64,000 nucleotides of DNA from Pseudoalteromonas phenolica (GCF_005886345.1 NZ_PNEC01000007.1:1-64000); one strand, 5' to 3'; counted from the stretch's first letter, positions 42,414 through 51,552 are shown. Numbers and translations are program-made. The notes: a model not told the origin generated them from the letters alone.

Positions 42414-43784
42414 ATGAAAACTAAATTGTCTTTAATCGGTCTTTGCGTATCTCTAAATTGTCTTGCTAATGAGGTGGACTTAACTGTGACAAATGGTGGC
42501 ACAGTTAACTACTCAGATTCATCTTGTACTGAAAATTGTAAAATAGATACCTCGAGTAATGATGTCATTCTATTTCCAAGTGACTCTGACTCAGCACAGT
42601 TTATGAATTGGTCTGGGCAAGAGTGTGATTTTGGTCAAGGGATGAGTTTTGATGCATTATCAAACAGTATAAGTGGCGCAAATGGTGGAGCGAAAACATT
42701 ACAAACTTTGGATATAAATAATGATGGCACACCTGACTTAATGGGCATTAGTTTATTTTCCGGAACCGTTATAGAGTCAGTTAATCTAGGAAATGGTGAT
42801 TTTGAAACAAGAACTGTCATACAAGATTTAGTGTATCCTGCAGCACTTGATAGTTTTGATTGGAATGGTGATGGTTATGATGATTTATTTGTTAGTGACT
42901 TTGGTAAATCAAGTATTAAAGTTTATTTAAATGATGGTAATGGTGCTTTAACATTCTCAGAAAATTTGAAACTTCCTGGTATACGCCCTTATGCTTTTTC
43001 AGTTTATAAAATAGCTGAGTCGAAAGCGCCTCAGATTGTTATTTCAAGCTTTTCAGCGAATACCAGTGGTGATTTATTTCAATTAGTTAGTAGCATAAGT
43101 GAAGCTAAAACGGCAATTTACTCTCAAGATGGAACTGATTTTAAAGAAACAAAGTTACTTTCTAATCGGGCAAGTATAACTTTAGATAGTTATGTTGATA
43201 GTTCAGGGAAGCTAAGCATTGCTTCAGCTGAAATAGCACATGGTGAGGTGGTCATTTATTCAGAATTAAATGATTTTTCGCCTAAAGTAGTTGACGAAAG
43301 TGGTGCTCCATATGGTGTAGCAATTGCTGACATTGATAATGACGGGCTTCAAGATGTGGTTACCGCTAATTACCGACCTTTTAGCTTAAGAGTAGGTTTT
43401 TCAATAAATGAAAATAATATGGAACCTCTTAAAGAAATAGCCAAAGGTACTGACGGTTTTACTGCAACTGCTGTAGCCGACTTCGACCAAGATGGTTTAA
43501 AAGACCTTGCAACAGGCGAGTTTAATACAAATCGTTTTTTCTATCATGCTGCTCAATCATATTTGGGGTGTGGCTTCAAACAAGGAGCCAGTGCTGAGGT
43601 AACCGCTAATTTTGAGCAAGGAACAACTCAGCAATCTTCTTCAACTTCTTCAACACAATCATCAGGGCAGTCGCAAACAACAAAAACAGAAATACCAAAG
43701 AGTGAGAGCTCAGGTGGTGGTAGCTTACCGCTGTGGTTAGCTGCTTTAGTACCTTTAAGCTACCTAAGAAGGAAGTTCCAATAA
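42414..43784 (+). CDS. FG-GAP/VCBS-type beta-propeller protein with GlyGly-CTERM sorting signal
   Basis: The ATG at 42414 follows TGGAAAAAA and begins a signal peptide (LSLIGLCVSLNCLA). An earlier in-frame ATG at 42366 would add a positively charged segment and is less likely. The mature protein has repeated calcium loops of the DxNxDG type (DINNDGTPDL, DWNGDGYDDL, DIDNDGLQDV, DFDQDGLKDL), so it is an FG-GAP propeller. A Ser/Gln-rich linker leads to a C-terminal GGGSLPLWLAALVPL helix and RRKF tail, the GlyGly-CTERM signal cut by rhombosortase before type II-dependent surface display. The composition is more AT-rich than its neighbours. Confidence 0.88.
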   Translation: MKTKLSLIGLCVSLNCLANEVDLTVTNGGTVNYSDSSCTENCKIDTSSNDVILFPSDSDSAQFMNWSGQECDFGQGMSFDALSNSISGANGGAKTLQTLDINNDGTPDLMGISLFSGTVIESVNLGNGDFETRTVIQDLVYPAALDSFDWNGDGYDDLFVSDFGKSSIKVYLNDGNGALTFSENLKLPGIRPYAFSVYKIAESKAPQIVISSFSANTSGDLFQLVSSISEAKTAIYSQDGTDFKETKLLSNRASITLDSYVDSSGKLSIASAEIAHGEVVIYSELNDFSPKVVDESGAPYGVAIADIDNDGLQDVVTANYRPFSLRVGFSINENNMEPLKEIAKGTDGFTATAVADFDQDGLKDLATGEFNTNRFFYHAAQSYLGCGFKQGASAEVTANFEQGTTQQSSSTSSTQSSGQSQTTKTEIPKSESSGGGSLPLWLAALVPLSYLRRKFQ

Positions 43785-43835
43785 TCACTTAGCTGAAATG
43801 TTTCCCTTATTTATATAAGGCTAAGTTGGTTGAGC

Positions 43836-43868
43836 AAAAGGAAATATGTGAATATTTCCTTTTTTTAT
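43836..43868 (+). terminator. rho-independent terminator
   Basis: AAAAGGAAATA (43836-43846) pairs with TATTTCCTTTT (43853-43863) over loop TGTGAA, followed by a T-run. It ends the GlyGly-CTERM gene and may also serve the convergent diflavin reductase gene. Confidence 0.9.
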
Positions 43869-43911
43869 TTTTAACTCTCTTAGACGATAAATAAATAATT
43901 AGAACATGCAC

Positions 43912-45291
43912 TTAATAAACATCACGCCTATATCGACCTTCTTCGCTAAGCTGTTCGAACGCTGATGAGCCTAATATTTGTATTAAAGTATCTTCTACAC
44001 CTTTGGCCATACCTTGTAAGCTGCCGCAAATTAAGATAGCAGCACCTTCTGTTATCCATGTTTTTAGTTGTTCACTTTGTGCAAATAACGCATCTTGCAC
44101 ATAACCTGTATGGCTTTGTCCAACTTCTATGCGAGAATCTAAAGTTTGTCTGGAAAAAGCAAAGTCGAGTTGGGCCAAATGTTCTGTTTTTGACCAAGCA
44201 GTAAGTTGCTCATGCCAAGGCAAGTCGTTACTGGCACATCGTTCTCCGTAAATTAACCAATTTAGCTTTTGTTGCTTGATTTCACGGTGTTTTAAATGCG
44301 CACGAAGACCTGCAAGGCCACTGCCATTACCGATTAAAATAAGCTTATTGGCGTCATCAATGGGATGGAATTTAGGGTTTGAACGCACCGAGATATTATT
44401 GGCAGAGTTAATGGCGGTGTGATGACATAAGTGACCTGAACCTAATCCTAATTTACCGTCTGGGTGTTTTTGTTCTCTGACCAATAAAGTGAGTTGGTTT
44501 TCTTCAGGTACACTGGCAATACTGTACTCTCGCACTTTGTTATCAATATGAAGTTGTGCAATATCACCAGCTTGCCATTTTAACTCAGAAGGCACTTTTA
44601 GGTTTATTTCAAACAAAGGTGCGCCGGGGCTACCTACATTAACTTGTTGCCGACTAGTTAAAGTGAGTGCGTGAGTGTGTTTTTTTGAGTGGAGGTCAGG
44701 TTGAACTCGTACCCTATCTTCAAGTTTATTTCTTTTTAGTATGTTTTTATCTGACAGTTTTTCATACCAGCTTGAGATGGCTTCTGGAGCGAGCTTATCG
44801 ACCAAAACAGGTTCAAAAATTTTCTGACTGTTAGCGTGACTTAGCGCATCGTTAACATCAATGCCAAATTGACAAAACTGTTTGTAGTCGCTGTCTCCCA
44901 AAGCAAGTATTGCATGTTTTAAATGCGCTAAATTAGGCTGTTGAGAGGTTAAATGGTCGATAAAATATCGACCATTATCAGGCGCTTCACCTTCACCATA
45001 TGTGCTGACCACCAAAAGTAATGTATCGATATTGGTCAGTGGGTATCGAGCCAACTCATTTAAACTCAGGCAAATACAATGATTACTCTGAGCATTGAAT
45101 TTAGCCTCAAGCTCATAACTCAGTTGCGCGGCAGAACCGCTTTCACTGGCATAAGCAATAATGGTGTTAGCCTTCGGCTTTTTAACTTTTTGCCAATAAG
45201 TTAAGAGTGGCTTGCGATAACACCAAAATGTAAAAGCAGAGTAGCCAGCTAAAATAAGGCTGGCTTGAACAGCGGGTGAAGCGAGTAACAT
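43912..45291 (-). CDS. membrane-anchored diflavin reductase (CysJ/P450-reductase-like)
   Basis: The 459-residue protein has one N-terminal helix, a flavodoxin domain (AYASESGSAAQLSYEL, VSTYGEGEAPDN, LGDSDYKQFCQFG), an FAD domain with the R-x-Y-S motif (REYSIAS) and an NADPH domain (IGNGSGLAGLRAH, CGSLQGMAKGVE) ending in the CysJ-like GRYRRDVY. It should pass electrons from NADPH via FAD and FMN to an acceptor. As the last gene of the PepSY-DUF2271-DUF4198 operon, it probably serves a ferric or heme-iron reduction step rather than sulfite reduction; this is inference. Confidence 0.88.
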   Translation of the reverse strand: MLLASPAVQASLILAGYSAFTFWCYRKPLLTYWQKVKKPKANTIIAYASESGSAAQLSYELEAKFNAQSNHCICLSLNELARYPLTNIDTLLLVVSTYGEGEAPDNGRYFIDHLTSQQPNLAHLKHAILALGDSDYKQFCQFGIDVNDALSHANSQKIFEPVLVDKLAPEAISSWYEKLSDKNILKRNKLEDRVRVQPDLHSKKHTHALTLTSRQQVNVGSPGAPLFEINLKVPSELKWQAGDIAQLHIDNKVREYSIASVPEENQLTLLVREQKHPDGKLGLGSGHLCHHTAINSANNISVRSNPKFHPIDDANKLILIGNGSGLAGLRAHLKHREIKQQKLNWLIYGERCASNDLPWHEQLTAWSKTEHLAQLDFAFSRQTLDSRIEVGQSHTGYVQDALFAQSEQLKTWITEGAAILICGSLQGMAKGVEDTLIQILGSSAFEQLSEEGRYRRDVY

Positions 45292-45292
45292 A

Positions 45293-46117
45293 TTAGTCTG
45301 GTAATACTTCTAACACAGCAATATAAGTCCCCTTACGCACAGTAGCAGGGGATTTGGCTTGGCTGTCTTCGTATTCTGCTTCTAAGAAGTAGCGACCTGC
45401 ACCATTCCATTTTAGTGTCACTATGCCTTCATCATTACTTTTGGCTTTAATTTCTTCTTGTGCATCACGGAAACGAGTCCCTTCTTGAATTGCAGTAATT
45501 TCAGCGCCGACAGCAGGTTTACCATCAATTAAGAATTTGAACTGTGCTTCTTCACCAGCATAAAGTTCATTTGGGTGTGTAATGGCAACGAGCTCTAAAC
45601 CTTTATTCGTTGGCTCTAGGGTTTTATTGGTTGGTGCGCCTAAGGTAACGAAAGTTTCCATACGACGAGCGTATTGGCTAATATTTAAATCATCGGCTTT
45701 TTTAGGTACGCGTTTTTCAAACTCAGCCATAGAGAAAGCTTCGCCACGACCTGGGTACCATTTTGGTTCGCCATTTTCTTTCCACTGCGCATACAAGCCA
45801 CTTGTTTCCATGAAAATTTTATATGTGCCTTGCTGATTTAATGCTAGGTCAAATACATGACGGTATTTGCCTTTGTGCATGTTTTCAACTTGGGTTGCTG
45901 AACCATCAGGTTTATTTACTTTCACTCCAGTAAATCGACCTGCATTATAATTTGAAACGAAAATATCGTTTGAAACGGCGGCATCAAAACTTACCCAGCG
46001 GTTTTCACCTGATAGCTGTGTTTCTTGTGGCACAATCCAAGCTCGGTGTGCGTTAACGTTAAAGCAACTAGCAGCTAAACCTGCTAATAATAGCGACTTA
46101 AGAAAGTTTACTTTCAT
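45293..46117 (-). CDS. DUF4198 family periplasmic protein
   Basis: The ATG at 46115-46117 is selected: AGGA lies eight bases upstream and a signal peptide follows (FLKSLLLAGLAASCFNVNA). A longer frame overlaps the upstream gene and is rejected. The mature protein begins HRAWIVPQ and has PNELYAGEEAQFKFLIDGKPAVGAEITA, the DUF4198 Ig-like pattern related to NikM/CbiK-linked proteins. The N-terminal His after cleavage is typical of metal-binding exported proteins, as in copper or iron handling. One base separates its stop from the diflavin reductase start. Confidence 0.87.
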   Translation of the reverse strand: MKVNFLKSLLLAGLAASCFNVNAHRAWIVPQETQLSGENRWVSFDAAVSNDIFVSNYNAGRFTGVKVNKPDGSATQVENMHKGKYRHVFDLALNQQGTYKIFMETSGLYAQWKENGEPKWYPGRGEAFSMAEFEKRVPKKADDLNISQYARRMETFVTLGAPTNKTLEPTNKGLELVAITHPNELYAGEEAQFKFLIDGKPAVGAEITAIQEGTRFRDAQEEIKAKSNDEGIVTLKWNGAGRYFLEAEYEDSQAKSPATVRKGTYIAVLEVLPD

Positions 46118-46127
46118 GGGGAGGGTC

Positions 46128-46640
46128 CTATGGGTTAATCGTGAATGAAATGGCGCCAAGCTCGGTTTTACCCGATTTGTTAAATGTCTGCATGTCTGCT
46201 TGCGGCCAGTTGAACGGAATATTAATGAGTTCTCTGCCACCGACTTCGCGAGCAGCTTCAACGCGTAGGCGATATTTTCCAGCAGGTAGATCTGTTAATT
46301 TGGCTTCTGCAAGAGAAAAGTTCAACTGGTGCGTACCAGGGCCTTGAGTCGCCCCGCTCATACCATCAACAGGTAAGTCAAGGTTACGCCCCGTTCTGCG
46401 CCACCATTGACGCATATCTTTTAGCCACTTTTCGCCTTCTTTATTGCGCATATCAACGTCGTACCAGACAGCTAAGTTGCTCACTACCTTGTTTTTACTG
46501 TTTTCAATCCAGACTGCAACGTAAGGTTTATGGTATTCAGCAACATCAAGTCTTGGAAGCTCGACCGAGATGTTTATATCACTCGCTAAAGTTGGCGCTG
46601 TAACAACAGCCAATAAGGCTGAGGCTATAACTTGTTTCAT
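46128..46640 (-). CDS. DUF2271 family periplasmic protein
   Basis: The 170-residue protein has a signal peptide (ASALLAVVTAPTLA) and the DUF2271 pattern ISVELPRLDVAEYHKPYVAVWIEN, followed by WLKDMRQWWRR and DLPVDGMSGATQGPG, GKYRLRVEAAREVGG. DUF2271 proteins nearly always sit beside PepSY membrane proteins and flavin transfer or reductase genes, as here. The molecular role is unknown; extracytoplasmic electron or flavin handling is suspected. Confidence 0.9.
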   Translation of the reverse strand: MKQVIASALLAVVTAPTLASDINISVELPRLDVAEYHKPYVAVWIENSKNKVVSNLAVWYDVDMRNKEGEKWLKDMRQWWRRTGRNLDLPVDGMSGATQGPGTHQLNFSLAEAKLTDLPAGKYRLRVEAAREVGGRELINIPFNWPQADMQTFNKSGKTELGAISFTINP

Positions 46641-46649
46641 ATTTATTCC

Positions 46650-47246
46650 TTAATGTGCACTGAGTATTAAAATTAGAACTGGAAAAATCGCACCAGCAAC
46701 AACTAAAGGCCATGTGCTTGGACGTTGATTTGCATAGCGTACAAGCAGCCATAAACCGCTCAAAGAAAACACGATGCAAAGGATTGAAAAAAAGTCGATA
46801 AACCATCGCCAAGCGTCGCTGGTGTTGCGGCCTTTGTGTAAATCGTTTAAGTATGAGATTACGCCGCGGTTCGTGTTTTCATAGATGAGCAAACCGCTTT
46901 CAAGCTCAATGGTTAGCCAAGCATCTCCCCCGGGTTTTGGCATACCTAAATACACCTCATAGTCATCCCACTCAGCATCTGTTTTTGGTGTAGCAATATT
47001 GTGTTCGTTTATCAAAAATTGCCTAACAGCTTGGGGAAGTGGGCCGCTTTCTCGATTGTTCAGTGTCTGTTTAATGCCCTCACTGAGCTCGATTTCTAAC
47101 GTGGTTATCACAGGTGTCGCTTTAATATCTGCTGCATGATTTAAGGTGATCCCCGTCACTGAAAATAACAACATACCGACAAGGCATAATGCAGATGTGA
47201 TCCAGTGCCATTGTCTGACAGTGCCAAGCAAATTTGAAAGTTTCAT
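46650..47246 (-). CDS. PepSY-associated membrane protein (first gene of the operon)
   Basis: The 198-residue protein has an N-terminal helix after RQWHWITSALCLVGMLLFSVTGI with TLNHAADI, an extracytoplasmic PepSY-like domain (WLTIELESGLLIYENTNRGVISYLNDLHKGRNT) and two C-terminal helices. The motif DLHKGRNT-x-x-AWRWFIDF is highly typical of PepSY_TM-like proteins that flank TonB-dependent iron and heme loci. The operon runs 47246 to 43912 with gaps of 1-10 bp. A TATAAT-like -10 lies at 47287-47292 on the minus strand; no clear Fur box was found. Confidence 0.88.
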   Translation of the reverse strand: MKLSNLLGTVRQWHWITSALCLVGMLLFSVTGITLNHAADIKATPVITTLEIELSEGIKQTLNNRESGPLPQAVRQFLINEHNIATPKTDAEWDDYEVYLGMPKPGGDAWLTIELESGLLIYENTNRGVISYLNDLHKGRNTSDAWRWFIDFFSILCIVFSLSGLWLLVRYANQRPSTWPLVVAGAIFPVLILILSAH

Positions 47247-47466
47247 TAAGGAGTGCAGCGAGCTTATAACAATTAAATCTAAGGCAATTATACATAATTA
47301 ACAGTAAATAAGAAGGATTTTTATTTGCGTTTCTTTTTTGGGGAGGGTTGAATATTGTCTTACTTTTTATTTATGCAAGTTTAAAGTGGGATGATGATTC
47401 AATCGGCTGACTACTTTGACGTGAGCTAGGAGTTAAATAGTCTAATTGCCTAGACATACAGTTAAC

Positions 47467-47500
47467 AAAGAGACCTGTATATTAACGCGGTCTCTTTTAC
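47467..47500 (-). terminator. terminator of the aspartyl protease gene
   Basis: AAAGAGACC (47467-47475) pairs with GGTCTCTTT (47489-47497), downstream of neither start but between the PepSY promoter region and the protease stop codon at 47542. The minus-strand read has T's after the stem. Confidence 0.55.
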
Positions 47501-47541
47501 GTTATTCATAAATTGAAGCAACACTTTATATGAGCATTGGC

Positions 47542-48426
47542 TTAAAAGTAGATCTTCTTAGCATGATAGTCTATGACTAATTTATTTTGCTTAAAGTTAG
47601 TCAGGCCCATCAGTAAAACAGGTTGTTCTTGATAACCCAAAGCCGAGAAAACTGGCATATCAGCTAGAAAGCTTTCTTCATTGACGACAGCGTGTCTGCC
47701 AATTTGAAAGTCTACTTTGGCAAGCTTATGTTTAGTGACGCCTTTATTATGTAACCCTTTTAATTTATCTTCTTCTAAAATTGCAACATTCAATAAGTCA
47801 TGAAGCTTTGAGTTAACCACATTAGTGGGTGCGCCAGTATCGAGTATGGCATCTACTTTTTGGCCGTTGAACCAAGTATGAATTTTAATAAAGTTGTCTT
47901 CTATTCTGAAATCTACAGCCCTTAATTTATCTTTACTCGAGTGAGGGCATTGGCTGCTTATGAATGTTACCTGCTTATTTGTGAAGTCATAAATATTACA
48001 GTAACTAGATAAAAATCCATGACCCAAAATGCCAGGTACCAATTGAGAGTGCGTTTTTAATCCATCAAGATCTTGCACAATATATGTTAAGTCACTTATT
48101 TGGATATTGTTTAGTTGAGTGTTTTTTAATCTTGCTTGGGTGAGTGTCATTTTGCCTACAGCACCTTGCACTTCAATTTGGTCTATGCGCTCCTGTGATG
48201 GTGATAATTTGGTCAATAGACTATTTGGAATAACACCGATATTTGCTGCGGTATCAAGGATCATCGGATAACGTTCAACATCATTTAGTTGTGTCGACAC
48301 GTAAATATGGCCTTTATCAGTGAGGTGCATTGGTACATTGGTACTGATAATCGCCTCTTTTTCTAATTTTTGATTGGCACAGCCTGTGATTACTAAGGTT
48401 GTTAAAATTGTCAATAATGCTTTCAT
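47542..48426 (-). CDS. two-lobed retropepsin-like aspartyl protease lipoprotein
   Basis: A lipobox (VITGC, Cys16) leads to two aspartyl-protease half-sites in one chain: D58-T-A in MILDTAANIGVI and D196-T-G in AILDTGAPTNVV. Each is followed by a hydrophobic-Gly region (PGILGHGFLSSY near 131-142). Bacterial clan AA members usually carry one half-site and dimerise, so a tandem form is less common. If active, it cleaves proteins in the periplasm. The first site has Ala instead of Gly (DTA), which may weaken it. It lies directly downstream of the sensor kinase gene. Confidence 0.85.
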   Translation of the reverse strand: MKALLTILTTLVITGCANQKLEKEAIISTNVPMHLTDKGHIYVSTQLNDVERYPMILDTAANIGVIPNSLLTKLSPSQERIDQIEVQGAVGKMTLTQARLKNTQLNNIQISDLTYIVQDLDGLKTHSQLVPGILGHGFLSSYCNIYDFTNKQVTFISSQCPHSSKDKLRAVDFRIEDNFIKIHTWFNGQKVDAILDTGAPTNVVNSKLHDLLNVAILEEDKLKGLHNKGVTKHKLAKVDFQIGRHAVVNEESFLADMPVFSALGYQEQPVLLMGLTNFKQNKLVIDYHAKKIYF

Positions 48427-48484
48427 AATTCACCTACTTTCTGTTGCGTTGAAGTGAATTTACAAGGTAATTGTCAAGCAATTA

Positions 48485-49876
48485 TCAAGAGGAGCAAGAT
48501 AGTGTTAATTTAAATTTTGTTCCTTGGTTTAGGTCGCTTTTTAACTCTAATGCAATGCCCATGAGTGAGGTTAGCTGCTTACAAATTGGCAGACCTAGAC
48601 CAAGACTATTGTTATCTGTTCTTGAAGTTTGAACACGATAGAAGCGTTCAAAGATAGATCTTTGTTGTTCTAGGCTGATCCCTTTTCCATAATCTTGAAT
48701 GACGATTTCTATGCCTGAACTAGCTCGGGTCAATGTGATCTGAATTTTTTTTCCATCAGCACCGTATTTAAACGCGTTATCTATCAGATTAATGAGGATT
48801 TGACGAAGCCTAAGCTCGTCCACATAGTGGAATATGTTCTCTTGAATTTCACTAATCAGCGTCACACCATCACGTTGTGCTTGCAGTGTATATCTTGTTT
48901 TCAATCTACCCATTAACTCAGAAAGATTAACCTCTTCGGGTTGCAGTTTGAGTTGATTTGACTCGGTAAGCGACAATAAACTTAAGTCATCAATCAGTTG
49001 GTTTATTGAAGTGAGCTCTTTGGATAATAAGGCTAATTGTTCTTTTGATATCGGAACAATGCCATCTTCCATAGCTTCAATGCGAGATTGCATCGCGTTT
49101 AGTGGAGTTCGAAGTTCATGGGACAGGTCCGAGTTCATCTGCTTATATTGTTGATGTAACCCCTGCAGCCAAGCTGCAAGGCGGTTAAAACTCGATAAAA
49201 TATCTGACACTTCATCTTGGTTATTCACGTCAATGCGAGTATCTAGATGACCCTTCTCAATATTTTCAAAGTTGTTTTTAAGTTGAGAAAGAGGTTTTAA
49301 AAAATACCATGCACCGAACCATGACAAAATTGCCGCGATAATAGATAAGCCGAACAGATTTAGCATAAATTGGTCAGAGAGATTTTGCATCATCATTGAT
49401 TCATGCTGTTTTCGAGCCAGTAACTGCTTGGGTAACCAAAACAATTTATACTTTTTAGCTTTGCGGTCTAATTTTAATTGGGTATGCGTAAATTGAAGAA
49501 TCAGTAGCCTTTGTTTTGACTGTGATATCGTGAATTGATGCCCATTATTTACTGTAATATATTGAGCTTTATAGTCTTTAGCAGACTCAGGTAAAGTAGT
49601 CTGGTTATGTTCGTCTACAATAATAAATAGTTGTTTATCAAACAAAGTTGATAGCTGTTTTAATAACTTTGGTATGGGTAAGGCAGAATCAAGTTTATTT
49701 AGCGTTTCATCAACATCATCTTCATCAAGTAAGTCACTACTCATCATAACGGCACTTTGTTGATTAAACTCAGTGAATGCATTACTGGCTGAATGCACTG
49801 ACATTAAGTAATAGCTGCCAAGCAGTAAAAAAGTGCAGCTTGCTACCAAAAGCGTAAATTTCGTTTTTAGTTTCAC
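48485..49876 (-). CDS. sensor histidine kinase (BaeS/OmpR-partner type)
   Basis: The 463-residue kinase has a helix at about 8-27, a periplasmic sensor of about 130 residues with an acidic DLLDEDDVDETL stretch, a second helix (about 168-190), a HAMP domain, the phospho-acceptor H-box SDLSHELRTPLNAM, the N-box NLIDNAFKYG, and G-boxes DYGKGI and GLGLPICKQL. The start overlaps the response regulator stop by four bases, so the two form an operon. The signal is unknown; the aspartyl protease follows next and may be a target or part of the stress response. Confidence 0.92.
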   Translation of the reverse strand: MKLKTKFTLLVASCTFLLLGSYYLMSVHSASNAFTEFNQQSAVMMSSDLLDEDDVDETLNKLDSALPIPKLLKQLSTLFDKQLFIIVDEHNQTTLPESAKDYKAQYITVNNGHQFTISQSKQRLLILQFTHTQLKLDRKAKKYKLFWLPKQLLARKQHESMMMQNLSDQFMLNLFGLSIIAAILSWFGAWYFLKPLSQLKNNFENIEKGHLDTRIDVNNQDEVSDILSSFNRLAAWLQGLHQQYKQMNSDLSHELRTPLNAMQSRIEAMEDGIVPISKEQLALLSKELTSINQLIDDLSLLSLTESNQLKLQPEEVNLSELMGRLKTRYTLQAQRDGVTLISEIQENIFHYVDELRLRQILINLIDNAFKYGADGKKIQITLTRASSGIEIVIQDYGKGISLEQQRSIFERFYRVQTSRTDNNSLGLGLPICKQLTSLMGIALELKSDLNQGTKFKLTLSCSS

Positions 49877-50568
49877 GCTGTTTTACTCGCTATAAATTGA
49901 TAACCTTGGCCATAGTGAGTGGCAATAAATATTGGTGACTTTTTACTGTCAGCCAATTTTTTTCTTAAGTTAGCTAAATGGGTGTCTACTGTTCGATCAG
50001 TAATGTCGGTGGCACCTTGCCAAACTAAAGTAATGAGTTGTTCACGCGATACAATTTGCAGTGGTCTTTTGGCTAAACAGATCAACAGCGCATACTCTAA
50101 AGCCGTTAATTTTAAAGGCTTAGATGCCAGAGTAACCAGTTTATTATGCGGTGATATTTCAAGTTTGCCAAACTTTAAAGTATCAACAACCATATTAGGT
50201 TTTTGAGTGCGCTTTAATAAAGCCTGTACTCTTGATACAACTTCTCTGGGACTATAGGGTTTGCATACATAATCATCCGCGCCCAGCTCGAATCCCAGTA
50301 ACCTTTCTGACTCGGTTATTTTAGCGGTTACCATAATGCTGGGAAGTTGTTTGGAAACGGCGAGTTGTAATAACTCCATCCCATCGCCTTTGGGCAGCAT
50401 GATATCAAAAATCGCGAGGTCAAAGTTAAGATTAGCCAATGCACGTTTAGCATCAGCGGCATTATCAAAATGATTAACTTTGTATCCTTGACGTTCTAAA
50501 TAAAGCGTAAGAATTTCAGCACTGCTTGCATCATCTTCTACATAAATGATTGACACTTTATTTTTCAA
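49873..50568 (-). CDS. OmpR-family response regulator
   Basis: The 231-residue protein has a receiver domain with the acidic pocket EDD, the phospho-acceptor Asp in LAIFDIMLPKGDG, the Thr/Lys pair in MVTAKITE and ELGADDYVCKPYSPREV, then an OmpR-type winged helix (LTALEYALLICLAKRPLQIVSREQLITLVW, DRTVDTHLANLRKKL). It is the first gene of a two-gene operon with the sensor kinase. A promoter of its own must lie in 50569-50760, where nothing distinctive was seen. Confidence 0.93.
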   Translation of the reverse strand: MKNKVSIIYVEDDASSAEILTLYLERQGYKVNHFDNAADAKRALANLNFDLAIFDIMLPKGDGMELLQLAVSKQLPSIMVTAKITESERLLGFELGADDYVCKPYSPREVVSRVQALLKRTQKPNMVVDTLKFGKLEISPHNKLVTLASKPLKLTALEYALLICLAKRPLQIVSREQLITLVWQGATDITDRTVDTHLANLRKKLADSKKSPIFIATHYGQGYQFIASKTA

Positions 50569-50762
50569 TTTGCACTTATTCCATTATAACTACTGTGATT
50601 AACTCAAGCGCTGAGCTTTTATAACGCCAGACTAACATATTTATTTTGTTTGAGAACTAATAAAATAGCTATTTAAAACATTGCATTAAGTTTTTCTGTT
50701 ACAGATATTGAAACGATGTGGTTTAGTTAGAAAGTAACGTTTTTGAATGAAAAATTATGGTA

Positions 50763-51138
50763 TTATGATATGGAATTGAATACTTTTTTAGCTTTATATT
50801 TTATTGAGCGCCAGTGTGTTACTGGTTTGGAAGGCGCGGAGTCGATAAGGTGTTGAAAGTCTATGTCTGAAAAATTAATTTCTCCCTCATGGGCTAATAT
50901 CACGGACTCAGGTTGCAATGACTCAATCGCTTGTAATGACCTTCGGTAGCAACGCGGATAGAACAGTGGATAAGGCGCAATAAACTTGCCTTTGACTTTT
51001 ACAATTAAGTCAGCAATGTAAACTCTTTTTGCAGGTATGTGAAAAGCGGCAATGTCTCCGTCAGTGTGCCCCGGTGTGTGAATAATTTGCCAGTCATCAA
51101 ACCCAGGTATGGTCATGCCGTCTGCAAGAAATTAGTCG
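50763..51138 (-). pseudogene. truncated copy of the MBL-fold hydrolase gene
   Basis: A 117-residue frame and the bases just before it match the C-terminal part of the full MBL gene at 57915-58664 (MTIPGFDDWQ, PGHTD-x-DIAA, PLFYPR-x-YR-x-SLQAI, THWRS-x-KYK-x-KK). The zinc-ligand motif HxHxDH and the first half are missing. DNA similarity extends back across the in-frame codons FLADG and a stop codon to about 51138, where it meets the decayed pdxH-like gene. It is not functional. Confidence 0.9.
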
Positions 51139-51511
51139 CAACCCAAAAGTTTCACTGAGCGTATGGTGGGATCACATAGGCCAACAAGTAAGAGTTGTCG
51201 GACTAGCTGAATAGATATCAGAGCAAGCAGCAATACAGTTTTGGCAGACACGTTCGCGTTCAGCACAACTAACCACATTAAGCTGCGAACAAAGCCAGCC
51301 GCTATCGTCAGAGTCAGCATTAGTTGAGCAGTTTGATAAAACTCAACAAACATTTGAAGGTTAGGAAGTAACAAAACCTCAAAATTGGGGAGGGTATAGT
51401 ATTCGACCTGTCTCAATTGAGTTTTTAGCATTCGCATAAAGCCGCTTACATCTTAGGACTCGTTTTACCAAAAAAAATGATGTTTGGACAAAAATGTTGC
51501 TGCAACCTTAA
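51128..51511 (+). pseudogene. decayed pyridoxamine 5'-phosphate oxidase (pdxH-like) gene, 5'-truncated
   Basis: The frame beginning GAA at 51128 reads NPKVSLSVWWDHIGQQVR, then QFWQTRSRSAQLTTLSCEQS, VEQFDKTQQTFEG, KPQNWGGYSIRPVSIEFLAF, SRLHLRTRFTK and LLQP before a natural TAA at 51509-51511. This is the C-terminal two-thirds of PdxH-type flavoproteins, including their WGGYxxxP and RLHxR signatures. Three in-frame stops (TAG 51212, TAG 51362, TAA 51437) and loss of the N-terminus make it a pseudogene. It is not in any ATG-started frame on this strand, so a gene caller would miss it. Confidence 0.85.
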
Positions 51512-51514
51512 AGC

Positions 51515-51552
51515 AAAAAAAATGAATACCCTAGTCTAAACTAAGGTATTCA
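51515..51552 (-). terminator. terminator of the metal-efflux cluster
   Basis: On the minus strand a stem TGAATACC / GGTATTCA with an inner TAGT/ACTA is followed by ATTTTTTTT. It lies ten bases after the stop codon of the last gene of the cluster (51562). Confidence 0.85.

Noticed and set aside
47250..47330. Fur box ahead of the PepSY-DUF2271 operon
   Set aside because: Only AT-rich half-sites were found; the match to the consensus is too weak to call.
51132..51437. 101-residue minus-strand hydrophobic frame
   Set aside because: It is the antisense shadow of the pdxH-like pseudogene, which explains the sequence on the plus strand.
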